Source: Beta vulgaris subsp. vulgaris (taxonomy: Eukaryota; Streptophyta; Magnoliopsida; Caryophyllales; Amaranthaceae). From it: a stretch of 64,000 bases of DNA. Location of the stretch: assembly GCF_026745355.1 (NCBI RefSeq), contig NC_079202.1, positions 60,084,622-60,148,621 on the forward strand, given 5' to 3'. Below are positions 22,441 to 35,055 of this stretch, in pieces. The notes beneath the pieces are model-generated. The model worked only from the letters and a program-made list of their open reading frames with translations, ran no database searches and was not told where the DNA came from. The translations under genes were made by a program, and so were the position numbers. The first letter of the stretch is position 1. Every line of letters begins with the position of its first letter.

Positions 22441-24308
22441 TTTTTTTTTCCTCCTCTTTCTCGATTTCAATTCAATATACTCCTCATCCATGATTTTGCT
22501 CTAAAAAAAACCCAAATTTTCTTCCCTCCCAAATTTCATACCTAAACCCTCCCACATTTTGACGGCCCAAATCACTCCCGCCGGCGGTCGTGGGGCTTGT
22601 GGTCGTTGTTGCTGCTGCTGTAATTGACGCCGGCGAAGGACGTTGCTACTGGTGGCGTTCAGAAGTAGGTCGTGGAAAGCAGGCAGCCCTTTATATTTGA
22701 AGAAGGTGAATTTTGGTGGTTCGAAATTGTGAGTGCGGGTTTACCTATTGAATTGTTGGAACGAAATTGCTATATGTATGCTTGAATTTGTTCGAAAATT
22801 AAGTACATTTATTTGCTTGAAATTGTTCGAAAATGCTGCGTATTTGGTTGAAATGGGTCAAAATTGTTGTGAATTTGTGTGAAATTGTTCGAATTTGAAG
22901 TACATTAATTAAATTGAAGTACACTAATTTGCTTGAAATTTTTGGTTGAAATTGTTCAAAAATGCAGTTTATGATGATTTGATATTGTTGGTAGTAGTTT
23001 ATTTGGTTGTTATAAACACAAATTCGAAGTAATTTCTTGTAAAATATTGTTTTTATGTATTGTTTTGTGCATTTAATTTAATTATATAAATAATTCGAAG
23101 TAATTCTGGGGTTGTTGTTGATAATTTGAGAGCTTATCTTCAGATTGGGTTCTTTATTTAGAGTTTGGTTGGAATCTTATTTTGATTTGGAGAAGGTTTA
23201 TGTTAGCAGATTGATTTGTGAAATTGCAATATCTAGACTATTAGTTTTCCTTAAGCCATTACTTGGTGAGTAGTTCTTATAGAGTTTCTAATCTATGAAG
23301 GCCAAAACAGCCACTAGATTGTGGATTTATTGAGATAGTTAGAGAGTGAGTATGCACTTGTGCTGGACAAGAAATATTCAACGTTGTCCAATCTGATATT
23401 CTTCCTCCATTGTCTTTGTTAAGTGATGAAAAAAGCAACTGCAACCTACTTGTCTCACTTATGAGTTGATAAAAATTTTAATCCATTAAGCGGCGTGAAT
23501 AAGACATTTATGTAGCAAATATAGATTGCTAACTGACAGGCTAAAGTCATATCACCCAATCAAAAGTAATAACCTAAGTCTCTAATTAAAGTAGATAGGG
23601 AAGTAGGGTCGAATCCACAGAGAAACGGATCTTTTTACTCTAATCAATAAGTGTAATCTAAACTATTAACAAAATGATAAATTTAATTTTACCCTTATTT
23701 TTTTGTTCTGAATAAGTTTAGAGTAGTTCATAATATTTTATTAAAATAATACAAAGCAAATTAATTAAAAAGAATAGACCTTTAATCCATAATTTTTTTT
23801 AATAAAATTTTGATATTATCTAATATAAATTTCAATTATTTTTTATCACTTTATTTCGGTCCAGGTTAAATTTTTCCGCCTTTAGTCTTTCGATGGTTGT
23901 AACTTTATTTGAAATTTCTTTATTAATTATTTAATTGTGTATCTTTTCAATTTTTTTTTTGGGTTTTCTGATTGACATATTAACTGATCAAGTACTTACC
24001 TCCTTATCTTAACGTCTCTTTCACAAATTTCGGACCAAAAAATAAATTTTTGGTCTAGACCGAAAAATAAAACGTTCAAAAAACTTGAACTTAATCAGGG
24101 CACTAATATGTAGGCTCGCCCTTGGACCTCCAAAATCTCAGAAACGGGGCTGGGCAGAGGAATGTCCATGTTTCCTACACTCGTAAAGGAGCACACATCA
24201 TGTTACATAAATCGCAAATATGAGGTGATGGAAACCAAAAGGAGGCTTAAACTGAAATGAAAAGAGGTAATTGTTATAGACCAAACTTTTCCGGGGTTAT
24301 AATTATAG
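22441..24308. other. Unassigned body of unit A
   Basis: No frame longer than 60 codons. It contains GCCGCCGGCG-rich sequence near 22560-22680, GAAATTGTTCGAAA-type degenerate repeats (22760-22960) and AT-rich DNA. It may be internal CACTA sequence, but nothing proves it. Confidence 0.4.
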
Positions 24309-25744
24309 GGGTACGTGCAAAATATGCTGAGGGGTAGGATTATTAGGCACCACAAAAAGAGCTGAAAGGGTGATTACCTCCCACGTATCCACCATTATGT
24401 AGTTTGAACTTTTGCAGGCTAGTTGACACATTTCTATACGATGTTCAGCAGATAACAGGCCCTACAGAAAAACAAACGCTACATTAGAACTTCTTTTAAA
24501 GTCTTTGGTCCAGTGATCAGCAATAGTAAACAGGAACCTTCAATGTTCTTAATTATTGCCCACAAAAGTTTGCTTGTAAATTGCCATTCCTAGTTTATTG
24601 TGCAGTTCAAAGAAATGAGCTTCGTTTACCTTTATGGTTAATTTAATATTTTTACCAATATACCTTAATTGAATCCAATAAAAGATAGCCTTTGGAAGAC
24701 ACTTTTTTGAGGTAAATCCAGTAAGAAATCTTTAACGCTTTACAAAATTAAATTTCCAGAGTCACATACGTACCATAGCACTCTTCTGAAATTAAAGATA
24801 GTAACAGAAATAGATGATGCTCATGAATTAAAGATAGTCAAATATGTTTATAGTTTTTAACCTAAAAAATATAGAAAAGTTCAATAAGTATATCTGCACA
24901 TTCACAGTTTGTCCTATCAAAGCAGTTGTGCACATACAACATTAAATGGCATTTTGCTGAATAAACAGACTACTATTTTTTGTCCAAAGCATGAAAGGCA
25001 GTATCACTCATAGGCCCTTCCTAACACTTCAAAACGCCACCAAGCGATGCATCAGACGTACAAATATACAATAGAAAACCTATTTAGATTCTCTACCAAA
25101 GACATACTCAACCACATGTGAGAAAATGATACATACCCTCTTCTTATATGCATCATTCACAGGTGATATATAGGCTCCAATAACATGATAACCCTCAGAA
25201 CTCAGTGCATCTCTAGCCAACTCTAAAGAAAATATAGAGGTTATCAGTATACAAAGGATAGGAGATTCAAACCTTAAGAAAATATAGAATCTTTCACATA
25301 ATTAATCTAATCTGAACAATGTAGAGTCTTCACATAACTAATCTAATCTTCACCTACTTTAAAATCCTTAGGCACTCGTAAGAAGAAAATGGTGCAATAT
25401 CATAATAGATTGATCAACAAGGGCAACATGGAAAGATCATAGAAGACATTACCGAACATCCGCAAGTGCATAAAAGTGGGAGGATTAAAACTTCCAGTTG
25501 CAACTAAAACCACATATGTCTTCTCCCTAGTGGAAAAAAATGAGAAAGGAGCTCAGTACAGGTCCAATATGCGAAGCCTTACATTTGGTCAAATATCAAG
25601 TTATCAACTATTAATAACACCAAGTACCTTTGGCTTATATTGCCATGTGTTTTTAATTGCATAGAAACAATCCAAGTGATAAGCACAATAGTAATGTAAA
25701 ACAACTTTTTGCCAATATCAGTGAAACGGGTGATGTTGGTGTAA
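24309..25744 (-). pseudogene. Duplicated NMNAT gene fragment (exons 2-4 with introns)
   Basis: Near-identical to 14213-15647 of the NMNAT gene, in the same orientation. I count about six differences by eye, including two 1-bp insertions and one 1-bp deletion. It carries exon 4 (24378-24461), exon 3 (25137-25222) and exon 2 (25453-25526), with splice sites intact, but no start, exon 1 or C-terminal exons. It cannot make the enzyme. The left join is GGGTAC, shared by the NMNAT source and the repeat unit. The right join has two extra bases before unit B. Confidence 0.95.
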
Positions 25745-25746
25745 AC

Positions 25747-25891
25747 TTATGCACACCATCCAAGGCATGGTTGGTCTAGAATTCCAGACCAACTAATTCC
25801 AAGGGCCAATTGCTCCAATGGTAAAGCTAAGTAAAACTAACTTTACTTTTTGCTAGACCAACCAAAACCAACCCCATTGCTCATGCTCTTA
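25747..25891. mobile_element. Small MITE-like terminus of unit B, 145 bp
   Basis: Reverse copy of 37490-37634. It starts TTATGCACACCATCCAAGG, contains a near-perfect 22-bp palindrome centred on GAATTC, and ends CATTGCTCATGCTCTTA. Confidence 0.5.
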
Positions 25892-28320
25892 GGCCCTTAC
25901 AACTTACTGGGCTATTACATTCACAGAGAATTTGGACTCGTAAGTCGTAATTATGACCTCCATACTTCCAATTTTTCCCAATAACCAACGTAAACGTAAA
26001 GTACGCAACGAATAACTTTATTGGAAATAATGGCTTAAACAGTTTCTCTCTCCTCTTCGCCCATCAGACGACAGTCCCAACACCAGTTTCCGGTCGCTAA
26101 TTACGTCGGCTCCTCGTCTCGCCTTCATCTCGCCGGTGCCAAGCGTGGCTGTGGTGGAGCTCTGCCTCTGTGTGACAAGTTGTCATATTGTTAGTTAATT
26201 TTCTTTCTTTCTTAAAAGTTCTTTCAATTCGTTTTCTATTTAGCTCTAAATTATAATGATCTGTGAATTTATGGGTTTATGAATTGTGTGAATTGGGAAT
26301 TGACAGAATTGTGAATTTAAAAATCAAAAGGGCGAATTCGTAATCAAAAGAGTGAATTTTTTGAATTGGGAATTTACAAATTTGTTAGTAAATTATAACT
26401 TGTTTAGTTTCTTTGGATTTTTCTTTTTACGAAGTTATTCCATAATTATGTAATGGTACCCCTATAATTATAACCCCGGAAAAGTTTGGTCTATAACAAT
26501 TACCTCTTTTCATTTCAGTTTAAGCCTCCTTTTGGTTTCCATCACCTCATATTTGCGATTTATGTAACATGATGTGTGCTCCTTTACGAGTGTAGGAAAC
26601 ATGGACATTCCTCTGCCCAGCCCCGTTTCTGAGATTTTGGAGGTCCAAGGGCGAGCCTACATATTAGTGCCCTGATTAAGTTCAAGTTTTTTGAACGTTT
26701 TATTTTTCGGTCTAGACCAAAAAATATTTTTTGGTCCGAAATTTGTGAAAGAGACGTTAAGATAAGGAGGTAAGTACTTGATCAGTTAATATGTCAATCA
26801 GAAAACCCAAAAAAAAAATTGAAAAGATCACAATTAAATAATTAATAAAGAAATTTCAAATAAAGTTACAACCATCGAAAGACAAAGGCGGAAAAATTTA
26901 ACCTGGACCGAAATAAAGTGATAAAAAATAATTGAAATTTATATTAGATAATATCAAAATTTTATTAAAAAAAATTATGGATTAAAGGTCTATTCTTTTT
27001 AATTAATTTGCTTTGTATTATTTTAATAAAATATTATGAACTACTCTAAACTTATTCAGAACAAAAAACAATAAGGGTAAAATTAAATTTATCATTTTGT
27101 TAATAGTTTAGATTACACTTATTGATTAGAGTAAAAAGATCCGTTTCTCTGTGGATTCGACCCTACTTCCCTATCTACTTTAATTAGAGATTTAGGTTAT
27201 TACTTTTGATTGGGTGATATGACTTTAGCCTGTCAGTTAGCAATCTATATTTGCTACATAAACGTCTTATTCACGCCGCTTAATGGATTAAAATTTTTAT
27301 CAACTCATAAGTGAGACAAGTAGGTTGCAGTTGCTTTTTTCATCACTTAACAAAGACAATGGAGGAAGAATATCAGATTGGACAACGTTGAATATTTCTT
27401 GTCCAGCACAAGTGCATACTCACTCTCTAACTATCTCAATAAATCCACAATCTAGTGGCTGTTTTGGCCTCCATAGATTAGAAACTCTATAAGAACTACT
27501 CACCAAGTAATGGCTTAAGGAAAACTAATAGTCTAGATATTGCAATTTCACAAATCAATCTTCTGCTAACAAACCTTCTCCAAATCAAAATAAGATTCCA
27601 ACCAAACTCTAAATAAAGAACCAATCTGAAGATAAGCCCTCAAATTATCAACAACAACCCCAGAATTACTTCGAATTATTTATATATTAAATTAAATGCA
27701 CAAAACAATACATAAAAAACATAATTTTACAAGAAATTACTTCGAATTTGTGTTTATAACAACCAAATAAACTACTACCAACAATATCAAATCATCATAA
27801 ACTGCATTTTTGAACAATTTCAACCAAAAATTTCAAGCAAATTAGTGTACTTCAATTTAATTAATGTACTTCAAATTCGAACAATTTCACACAAATTCAC
27901 AACAATTTTGACCCATTTCAACCAAATACCAGCATTTTCGAACAATTTCAAGCAAATAAATGTACTTATTTTCGAACAAATTCAAGCATACATATAGCAA
28001 TTTCGTTCCAACAATTCAATAGGTAAACCCGCACTCACAATTTCGAACCACCAAAATTCACCTTCTTCAGATATAAAGGGCTGCCTGCTTTCCACGACCT
28101 ACTTCTGAACGCCACCAGTAGCAACGTCCTTCGCCGGCGTCAATTACAGCAGCAGCAACAACGACCACAAGCCCCACGACCGCCGGCGGGAGTGATTTGG
28201 GCCGTCAAATGTGGGAGGGTTTGGTATGAAATTTGGGAGGGAAGAAAATTTGGGTTTTTTTTAGAGCAAAATCTGGATGAGGAGTATATTGAATTGAAAT
28301 CGAGAAAGAGGAGGAAAAAA
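25892..28320. other. Unassigned body of unit B
   Basis: Reverse counterpart of 22441-24308 plus the 36927-37489 stretch missing from unit A. About 26040-26170 is a CT- and CG-richer patch resembling a gene 5' end, without a supported frame. Confidence 0.35.
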
Positions 28321-28541
28321 AAACCTGACATTTCATTTCCAATTGGGCGGCGGTTTGATTGGGCGGCTTCAAACCACCGCCCATATCCTACGTTAGATAT
28401 GGGCGGCAATTTGAACCGCAGCCCAATTGAACCGCCGCCCAATTATATTTATTTTTTTTTGAATATTTTGGGTGCGTTTGGTTTGAACCGCAGCCCATAT
28501 ACAATTTCGAACCGCAGCCCAAATGCTTTTTTCTACTAGTG
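28321..28541 (-). mobile_element. CACTA terminus in unit B
   Basis: Reverse copy of the CACTA end; the terminal CACTAGTAG is at 28533-28541. Confidence 0.65.
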
Positions 28542-28953
28542 GACTCACACCGGAGCTGGACTGTCCCGCCTCATAGACTGAATCAGTGAATAATCTACGA
28601 GGTAATGGATGAGTAGGAGTCCAAAAAAAGGAGGCACAAAAGACATGCTTGAAGCCAAATTGTGTAAACCATTTGTTGATATGGAAAAACCAGATACGGT
28701 AGGAAGAGAAGCAACGATTGATGCTGTGACTTGAGAAGGCACAACTGTACAAATAGGAACCATAGAAGGCTGTGAAACGCTGCTAGGTACATCAATGGTT
28801 GACACCGATGGAGAAGAAGACATTGAATCAAGCACGTAAAGGAGAACGTAAAAAAAATAGGGTTAGGGTTTTTAGAAAAATTTGTTGGCTCGTGATACCA
28901 TGTGAAAAATAATAATATGAGGTTCTACCCAATTAGGGAACCCTGACACTCAT
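28542..28953 (-). mobile_element. Copia 5' fragment in unit B
   Basis: Primer-site-like TGGTATCACGAGCC (minus strand, 28887-28900) and gag ATG at 28823-28821. The gag frame (MSSSPSVSTIDVPSSVSQPS..) is open to the CACTA junction. Confidence 0.6.
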
Positions 28954-28961
28954 ATATATAT

Positions 28962-29258
28962 TAGAGGTGATCATGGGCCGGGCCGGGCCGGGCCTCGGCC
29001 AAAAAAATTTGCCCATTGGCCGGGCCTGGTCTGGGCCGGGCCTAAATTCGGGCCGAATTTTTGTGTCCAAAGCCCGCTATTTCGGGCCGGCTTAGCGGGC
29101 TTTTGCGGGCCAAAACGGGTCGGGCCAAAAAATAGACTGAAAAGTCATTTTTAGCTTGCCTAAAGCACGCCCAAAAACAAAAACAAAAAACGACCGGGCC
29201 GAAAAATTATGCCCAAAAATCGGCCCAAAAACGGGCCAGGCCAAAATGATCACCTCTA
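28962..29258. mobile_element. TAGAGGTGATCA hAT MITE in unit B
   Basis: Reverse copy of the element at 21498 with intact TAGAGGTGATCA ends. Confidence 0.75.
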
Positions 29259-29265
29259 ATATATA

Positions 29266-29523
29266 CTACCTCTGTTTTTTATTTAGTTGCAACGTTTTGA
29301 CTTTCACGCTTGCCAATGTGCAATTTCAAATCGTTTTATCTCTAATTGTATGTAAGTAAAAATTATAAAAATTTGATATTATGAAAGCTTACATCGAAAC
29401 GAATCAAACAAGACCCCAAATGACTATATTTTATTTAACATATAAATCAATAAATGTGGTCAAATAAGAGAACATGAATAGTGCAATTTGTCAAACGTTG
29501 CAACTAAAAAAGAACGGAGGTAG
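29266..29523. mobile_element. Stowaway MITE in unit B
   Basis: CTACCTCTG...CGGAGGTAG ends flanked by TA. Confidence 0.85.
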
Positions 29524-29714
29524 TATAAACGAGTAATAATACACAATTACAAGAATAACCTTAGGGTTACACTGTTACCAACCAAAACCCACCTTAACTC
29601 CGACCCAAAACCACCGAAGTTATATTCTTTGTTGTTTCCTTCTTCGTATCTTAAATCTTCTTCTCTTTATTGTTTTTATAGAAATTCTTTCTCAAATATG
29701 AGTAATTGATTTAG

Positions 29715-29865
29715 GAGGATGAAATTTATGTTGATGCAAAAAGTTGAGGTTGAAGGAGGAGAGAGAAAATGAAATTGGTGTTGATAAAAATGGTTGAAGT
29801 TAAAGGAGGAGAGAGAAAATGAAATTGGTGTTGATGAAAGTGGTTGAGGTTGAAGGAGGAGATAG
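29715..29865. repeat. Tandem repeat of about 49 bp in unit B
   Basis: Reverse counterpart of 20899-21045: GTTGAAGGAGGAGAGAGAAA..GGTGTTGAT units. Confidence 0.7.
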
Positions 29866-31308
29866 AATGAATGGAAAAATCTGATTTTCTTGGTGAAATT
29901 AGCAAGGAGATTAGTTAGATTATAAATTTGATTGATGTTGGATGAGTATACTGATTGTTGGTTTAAGTTTTATGATAAGGGTACTTTGGTCTTTTTATTG
30001 AATTTTTTTTTACTAAATAAGGATAGTTTGTAACTTGTTTCACATAATTTTAACATCCCTTTATAGTTATTGTTGCAGATAAAAACTAACGGAGGTAGTA
30101 TAAAACTATATTAGCCATTCAAATGAAAAATCTGCAGTATAATATTTATGTTAAAAAAACAATTAAAAAAAATACAAACTACACATTTTCAATATCTAAA
30201 AAACTTGTAATTGAACAACCATATTAAACAAAGCACCACAACGCATAAAATACATATATTTTGGGTTCTGATACAAAATTAATAAAGGAATATTTTGCCA
30301 TTGTGTTATATAGAATGGACATACAAGATACAAGATACAAAACTTTATTTTTATTAGGTAGTTTTTCACAAAATTTTGATTTTAATAGGTACTTTTTTCC
30401 AAAAAATTAAATATTGATTACTTTAGAGTTTAAATTGACTCATTACAGCCTCATTATTTATGGTCTTCAGGAAACTCCCATTGCCTTTTCCTACCAGCTC
30501 ATTTTTAAACTAAAGAGATTTTGTTTATAAAACCCTTAGTTTTATTGCAAACCATGAGAAAAAACGACTTAGATGATGAAAACAAGAACCTACTCCCAAA
30601 GCTCTTATTGGCAAAGCTCTTGCCATGGATAATTTGTTGCATAATAGCCATAAAAGCGAAGTAGCTGAAAGGTGAAGATTAATAGCAAAAGCAAGTTAGA
30701 AATATTTTCTTTTAACAACAACAACAACGCCCCAATGCACATGTAAATTATTGTTCATAAACCACCTTTCCCACTCTTAAAAGGGTAGGATGATGCATAG
30801 TTTATAGTACTACGTAATCATTTTTTAAGTTGATACTCCTTGCAACTATACAAACGTTGTTCAGTCCGCCTTTTTACGATCTCCAAACCATCATATTATT
30901 GTTTTTTATTAGTAACTGATAACATCTGCAACATAAGAAAGACTTAAACAACACATTTGAGTATGGAGGTATTATCACTAGTCTAAACAAAAACTAATAA
31001 GAACAGTAGAGGAAAATAGAATCAGATAAAATAAATTGACAAAAATTTAGAAGTTTGCAAATTAATAACTATCATCAATGTTAAAAGGCATACGCACCTA
31101 AGGATTGCATCTACCAGCTCCATATATCCGCCTAAGATTAGATAAGTAAGGTAAAAAGTAAGATAAAAGTCATAAAATTATTTCTAGAACCAAAATTATC
31201 CTTTTATGCATCAATCTGATTTATATTGCCTCTCTTTTTGACTCTAACTATTTGACCTTCACCTGGAGCAAATGGGAATCATTGGGATGTCCTTCTATAA
31301 TACCCTCA

Positions 31309-31354
31309 GGGGGTGTTTGTTTAGGGGGATTAGAGGGTGGGAATGAGATATTAT
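31309..31354. mobile_element. Truncated GTTTGGTA MITE at the B/C junction
   Basis: Only the GGGGGTGTTTGTTTAGGGGG end survives (46 bp) before the switch into unit C. Confidence 0.7.
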
Positions 31355-31609
31355 TCCTAGCCTGTTCTCTCCATCTTATTTTCAATTCAGTTACAATCAG
31401 TTGGATTCATGCTCCGTTTGGTAGTGTGTAAAATATTTTCCATGAAAATTAGTTTTCCTTTTCCTCTCATTTTCCGTTGTTTGCTATGCTAAGGAGTGTA
31501 ATTCCTGTAGGTGGTTATCTAATCCTTGAGGTGTTTTGAAGAATTGTGAAGGAAAACCCATTGTGACGGGCTCCATGAGTTGGTTTGTTACTGAGTTTGG
31601 TGAATCTGA

Positions 31610-32071
31610 CGGGACGTTTGGTATGAGGGATTGAAGTTTGGGGATTAGAGGATGGGATTGGGAATGGGAGTTAGAAGGTGGGAATTCATTAAAATATCCC
31701 AATCCCTTGTTTGGTATGTTAGTGGGATTATGTTGGGATATTATTATCCCATGTTTGGTATGAGGTACTTAATGGGAATATATTGCTAAATTACAAATTT
31801 ACCCATTTTAATGAAGGATAGTAAAAGAAGAGCAAACAATATTGGTGAAGTATATTTTAATGAAGGTAAATTGTCTTTTAACATAACTAGAAATAATCCC
31901 CCTCCTTAATACCTGCCCCCTCCCATGTCTTATTTTGGTGGGATAAGAGGGGTTTAATCCCATTCCCCTTCACATGAAAATTTAGATATCCCTCAAACAA
32001 ACATGGGATATATACCCATGGGGATATAATATCTCATTCCCACCCTCTAATCCCCCTAAACAAACACCCCC
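31610..32071. mobile_element. GTTTGGTA-type MITE in unit C
   Basis: Complete copy with TGA on both sides. Confidence 0.6.
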
Positions 32072-33503
32072 TGAGGGTATTATAGAAGGACATCCCAATG
32101 ATTCCCATTTGCTCCAGGTGAAGGTCAAATAGTTAGAGTCAAAAAGAGAGGCAATATAAATCAGATTGATGCATAAAAGGATAATTTTGGTTCTAGAAAT
32201 ATTTTATGACTTTTATCTTATTTTTACCTTACTTATCTAATCTTAGGCGGATATATGGAGTTGGTAGATGCAATCCTTAGGTGCGTATGCCTTTTAACAT
32301 TGATGATAGTTATTAATTTGCAAACTTCTAAATTTTTGTCAATTTATTTTATCTGATTCTATTTTCCTCTACTGTTCTTATTAGTTTTTGTTTAGACTAG
32401 TGATAATACCTCCATACTCAAATGTGTTGTTTAAGTCTTTCTTATGTTGCAGATGTTATCAGTTACTAATAAAAAACAATAATATGATGGTTTGGAGATC
32501 GTAAAAAGGCGGACTGAACAACGTTTGTATAGTTGCAAGGAGTATCAACTTAAAAAAGATGTACGTAGTACTATAAACTATGCATCATCCTACCCTTTTA
32601 AGAGTGGGAAAGGTGGTTTATGAACAATAATTTACATGTGCATTGGGGCGTTGTTGTTGTTGTTAAAAAAAATTTTCTAACTTGCTTTTGCTATTAATCT
32701 TCACCTTTCAGCTACTTCGCTTTTATGGCTATTATGCAACAAATTATCCATGGCAAGAGCTTTGCCAATAAGAGCTTTGGGAGTAGGTTCTTGTTTTCAT
32801 CATCTAAGTCGTTTTTTCTCATGGTTTGCAATAAAACTAAGGTTTTATAAACAAAATCTCTTTAGTTTAAAAATGAGCTGGTAGGAAAAGGCAATGGGAG
32901 TTTCCTGAAGACCATAAATAATGAGGCTGTAATGAGTCAATTTAAACTCTAAAGTAATCAATATTTAATTTTTTGGAAAAAAGTACCTATTAAAATCAAA
33001 ATTTTGTGAAAAACTACCTAATAAAAATAAAGTTTTGTATCTTGTATCTTGTATGTCCATTCTATATAACACAATGGCAAAATATTCCTTTATTAATTTT
33101 GTATCAGAACCCAAAATATATGTATTTTATGCGTTGTGGTGCTTTGTTTAATATGGTTGTTCAATTACAAGTTTTTTAGATATTGAAAATGTGTAGTTTG
33201 TATTTTTTTTAATTGTTTTTTAACATAAATATTATACTGCAGATTTTTCATTTGAATGGCTAATATAGTTTTATACTACCTCCGTTAGTTTTTATCTGCA
33301 ACAATAACTATAAAGGGATGTTAAAATTATGTGAAACAAGTTACAAACTATCCTTATTTAGTAAAAAAAAATTCAATAAAAAGACCAAAGTACCCTTATC
33401 ATAAAACTTAAACCAACAATCAGTATACTCATCCAACATCAATCAAATTTATAATCTAACTAATCTCCTTGCTAATTTCACCAAGAAAATCAGATTTTTC
33501 CAT

Positions 33504-33660
33504 TCATTCTATCTCCTCCTTCAACCTCAACCACTTTCATCAACACCAATTTCATTTTCTCTCTCCTCCTTTAACTTCAACCATTTTTATCAACACCAAT
33601 TTCATTTTCTCTCTCCTCCTTCAACCTCAACTTTTTGCATCAACATAAATTTCATCCTCC
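33504..33660. repeat. Tandem repeat of about 49 bp in unit C
   Basis: Same three-unit array as at 20899. Confidence 0.7.
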
Positions 33661-33850
33661 TAAATCAATTACTCATATTTGAGAAAGAATTTCTATAAAA
33701 ACAATAAAGAGAAGAAGATTTAAGATACGAAGAAGGAAACAACAAAGAATATAACTTCGGTGGTTTTGGGTCGGAGTTAAGGTGGGTTTTGGTTGGTAAC
33801 AGTGTAACCCTAAGGTTATTCTTGTAATTGTGTATTATTACTCGTTTATA

Positions 33851-34107
33851 CTACCTCCGTTCTTTTTTAGTTGCAACGTTTGACAAATTGCACTATTCAT
33901 GTTCTCTTATTTGACCACATTTATTGATTTATATGTTAAATAAAATATAGTCATTTGGGGTCTTGTTTGATTCGTTTCGATGTAAGCTTTCATAATATCA
34001 AATTTTTATAATTTTTACTTACATACAATTAGAGATAAAACGATTTGAAATTGCACATTGGCAAGCGTGAAAGTCAAAACGTTGCAACTAAATAAAAACA
34101 GAGGTAG
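33851..34107. mobile_element. Stowaway MITE in unit C
   Basis: CTACCTCCGTTC...GAGGTAG ends flanked by TA. Confidence 0.85.
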
Positions 34108-34114
34108 TATATAT

Positions 34115-34409
34115 TAGAGGTGATCATTTTGGCCTGGCCCGTTTTTGGGCCGATTTTTGGGCATACTTTTCGGCCCGGTCGTTTTTTGTTTTTGTTTTTG
34201 GGCTGCTTTAGGCAAGCTAAAAATGACTTTTCAGTCTATTTTTTGGCCCGACCCGTTTTGGCCCGCAAAAGCCCGCTAAGCCGGCCCGAAATAGCGGGCT
34301 TTGGACACAAAAATTCGGCCCGAATTTAGGCCCGGCCCAGACCAGGCCCGGCCAATGGGCAAATTTTTTTGGCCGAGGCCCGGCCCGGCCCGGCCCATGA
34401 TCACCTCTA
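34115..34409. mobile_element. TAGAGGTGATCA hAT MITE in unit C
   Basis: Intact 12-bp ends; same interior as the copy at 21498. Confidence 0.75.
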
Positions 34410-34417
34410 ATATATAT

Positions 34418-34831
34418 ATGAGTGTCAGGGTTCCCTAATTGGGTAGAACCTCATATTATTATTTTTCACATGGTATCACGAGCCAACAAATTTTTCTAAA
34501 AACCCTAACCCTAATTTTTTTTACGTTCTCCTTTACGTGCTTGATTCAATGTCTTCTTCTCCATCGGTGTCAACCATTGATGTACCTAGCAGCGTTTCAC
34601 AGCCTTCTATGGTTCCTATTTGTACAGTTGTGCCTTCTCAAGTCACAGCATCAATCGTTGCTTCTCTTCCTACCGTATCTGGTTTTTCCATATCAACAAA
34701 TGGTTTACACAATTTGGCTTCAAGCATGTCTTTTGTGCCTCCTTTTTTTTGGACTCCTACTCATCCATTACCTCGTAGATTATTCACTGATTCAGTCTAT
34801 GAGGCGGGACAGTCCAGCTCCGGTGTGAGTC
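34418..34831 (+). mobile_element. Copia 5' fragment in unit C
   Basis: Primer-site-like TGGTATCACGAGCC near 34471-34484. The gag ATG at 34549 opens a frame to the CACTA junction at 34832; C and B keep the GCGTTTC that A has lost. Confidence 0.6.
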
Positions 34832-35055
34832 CACTAGTAGAAAAAAGCATTTGGGCTGCGGTTCGAAATTGTATATGGGCTGCGGTTCAAACCAAACCGC
34901 ACCCCAAAATATTCAAAAATAAATAAATAAATAATTGGGCGGCGGTTCAATTGGGCTGCGGTTCAAATTGCCGCCCATATCTAACGTAGGATATGGGCGG
35001 TGGTTTGAATCGCCGCCCAATCAAACCGCCGCCCCAATTGGAAATGAAATGTCAG
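34832..35055 (+). mobile_element. CACTA terminus in unit C
   Basis: CACTAGTAGAAAAAA followed by GGGCTGCGGTTC and GGGCGGCGGTT subterminal repeats. Confidence 0.7.

Larger units (their letters stand above)
18724..24314 (+). repeat. Large repeat unit A, forward copy, right end missing
   Basis: Aligns along its length with unit C (31349-36926) in the same orientation and with unit B in reverse, differing by scattered substitutions and small indels. It contains, in order, a GTTTGGTA-type MITE, a 49-bp tandem repeat, a Stowaway, a TAGAGGTGATCA hAT MITE, a Copia 5' fragment and a CACTA terminus. It breaks at GGGTAC (24309-24314), where an NMNAT fragment begins; unit C continues for about 710 bp more. 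Confidence 0.9.
25747..31354 (-). repeat. Large repeat unit B, inverted copy
   Basis: Reverse complement of unit C from its right end (37634) back to about 32030, lacking the first roughly 680 bp of the unit. It begins exactly at the unit's right end and stops inside the GTTTGGTA MITE, joining unit C at TATTAT (31349-31354). Confidence 0.9.

Noticed and set aside
25476..25664. Plus-strand 62-codon frame in the duplicated NMNAT fragment
   Set aside because: It is antisense to NMNAT exon 2 and flanking intron sequence; the coding strand is minus.
28192..28539. 115-codon frame across the CACTA subterminal repeats in unit B
   Set aside because: It is low-complexity translation of GC-rich subterminal repeats with no domain, and equivalents in units A and C read differently.
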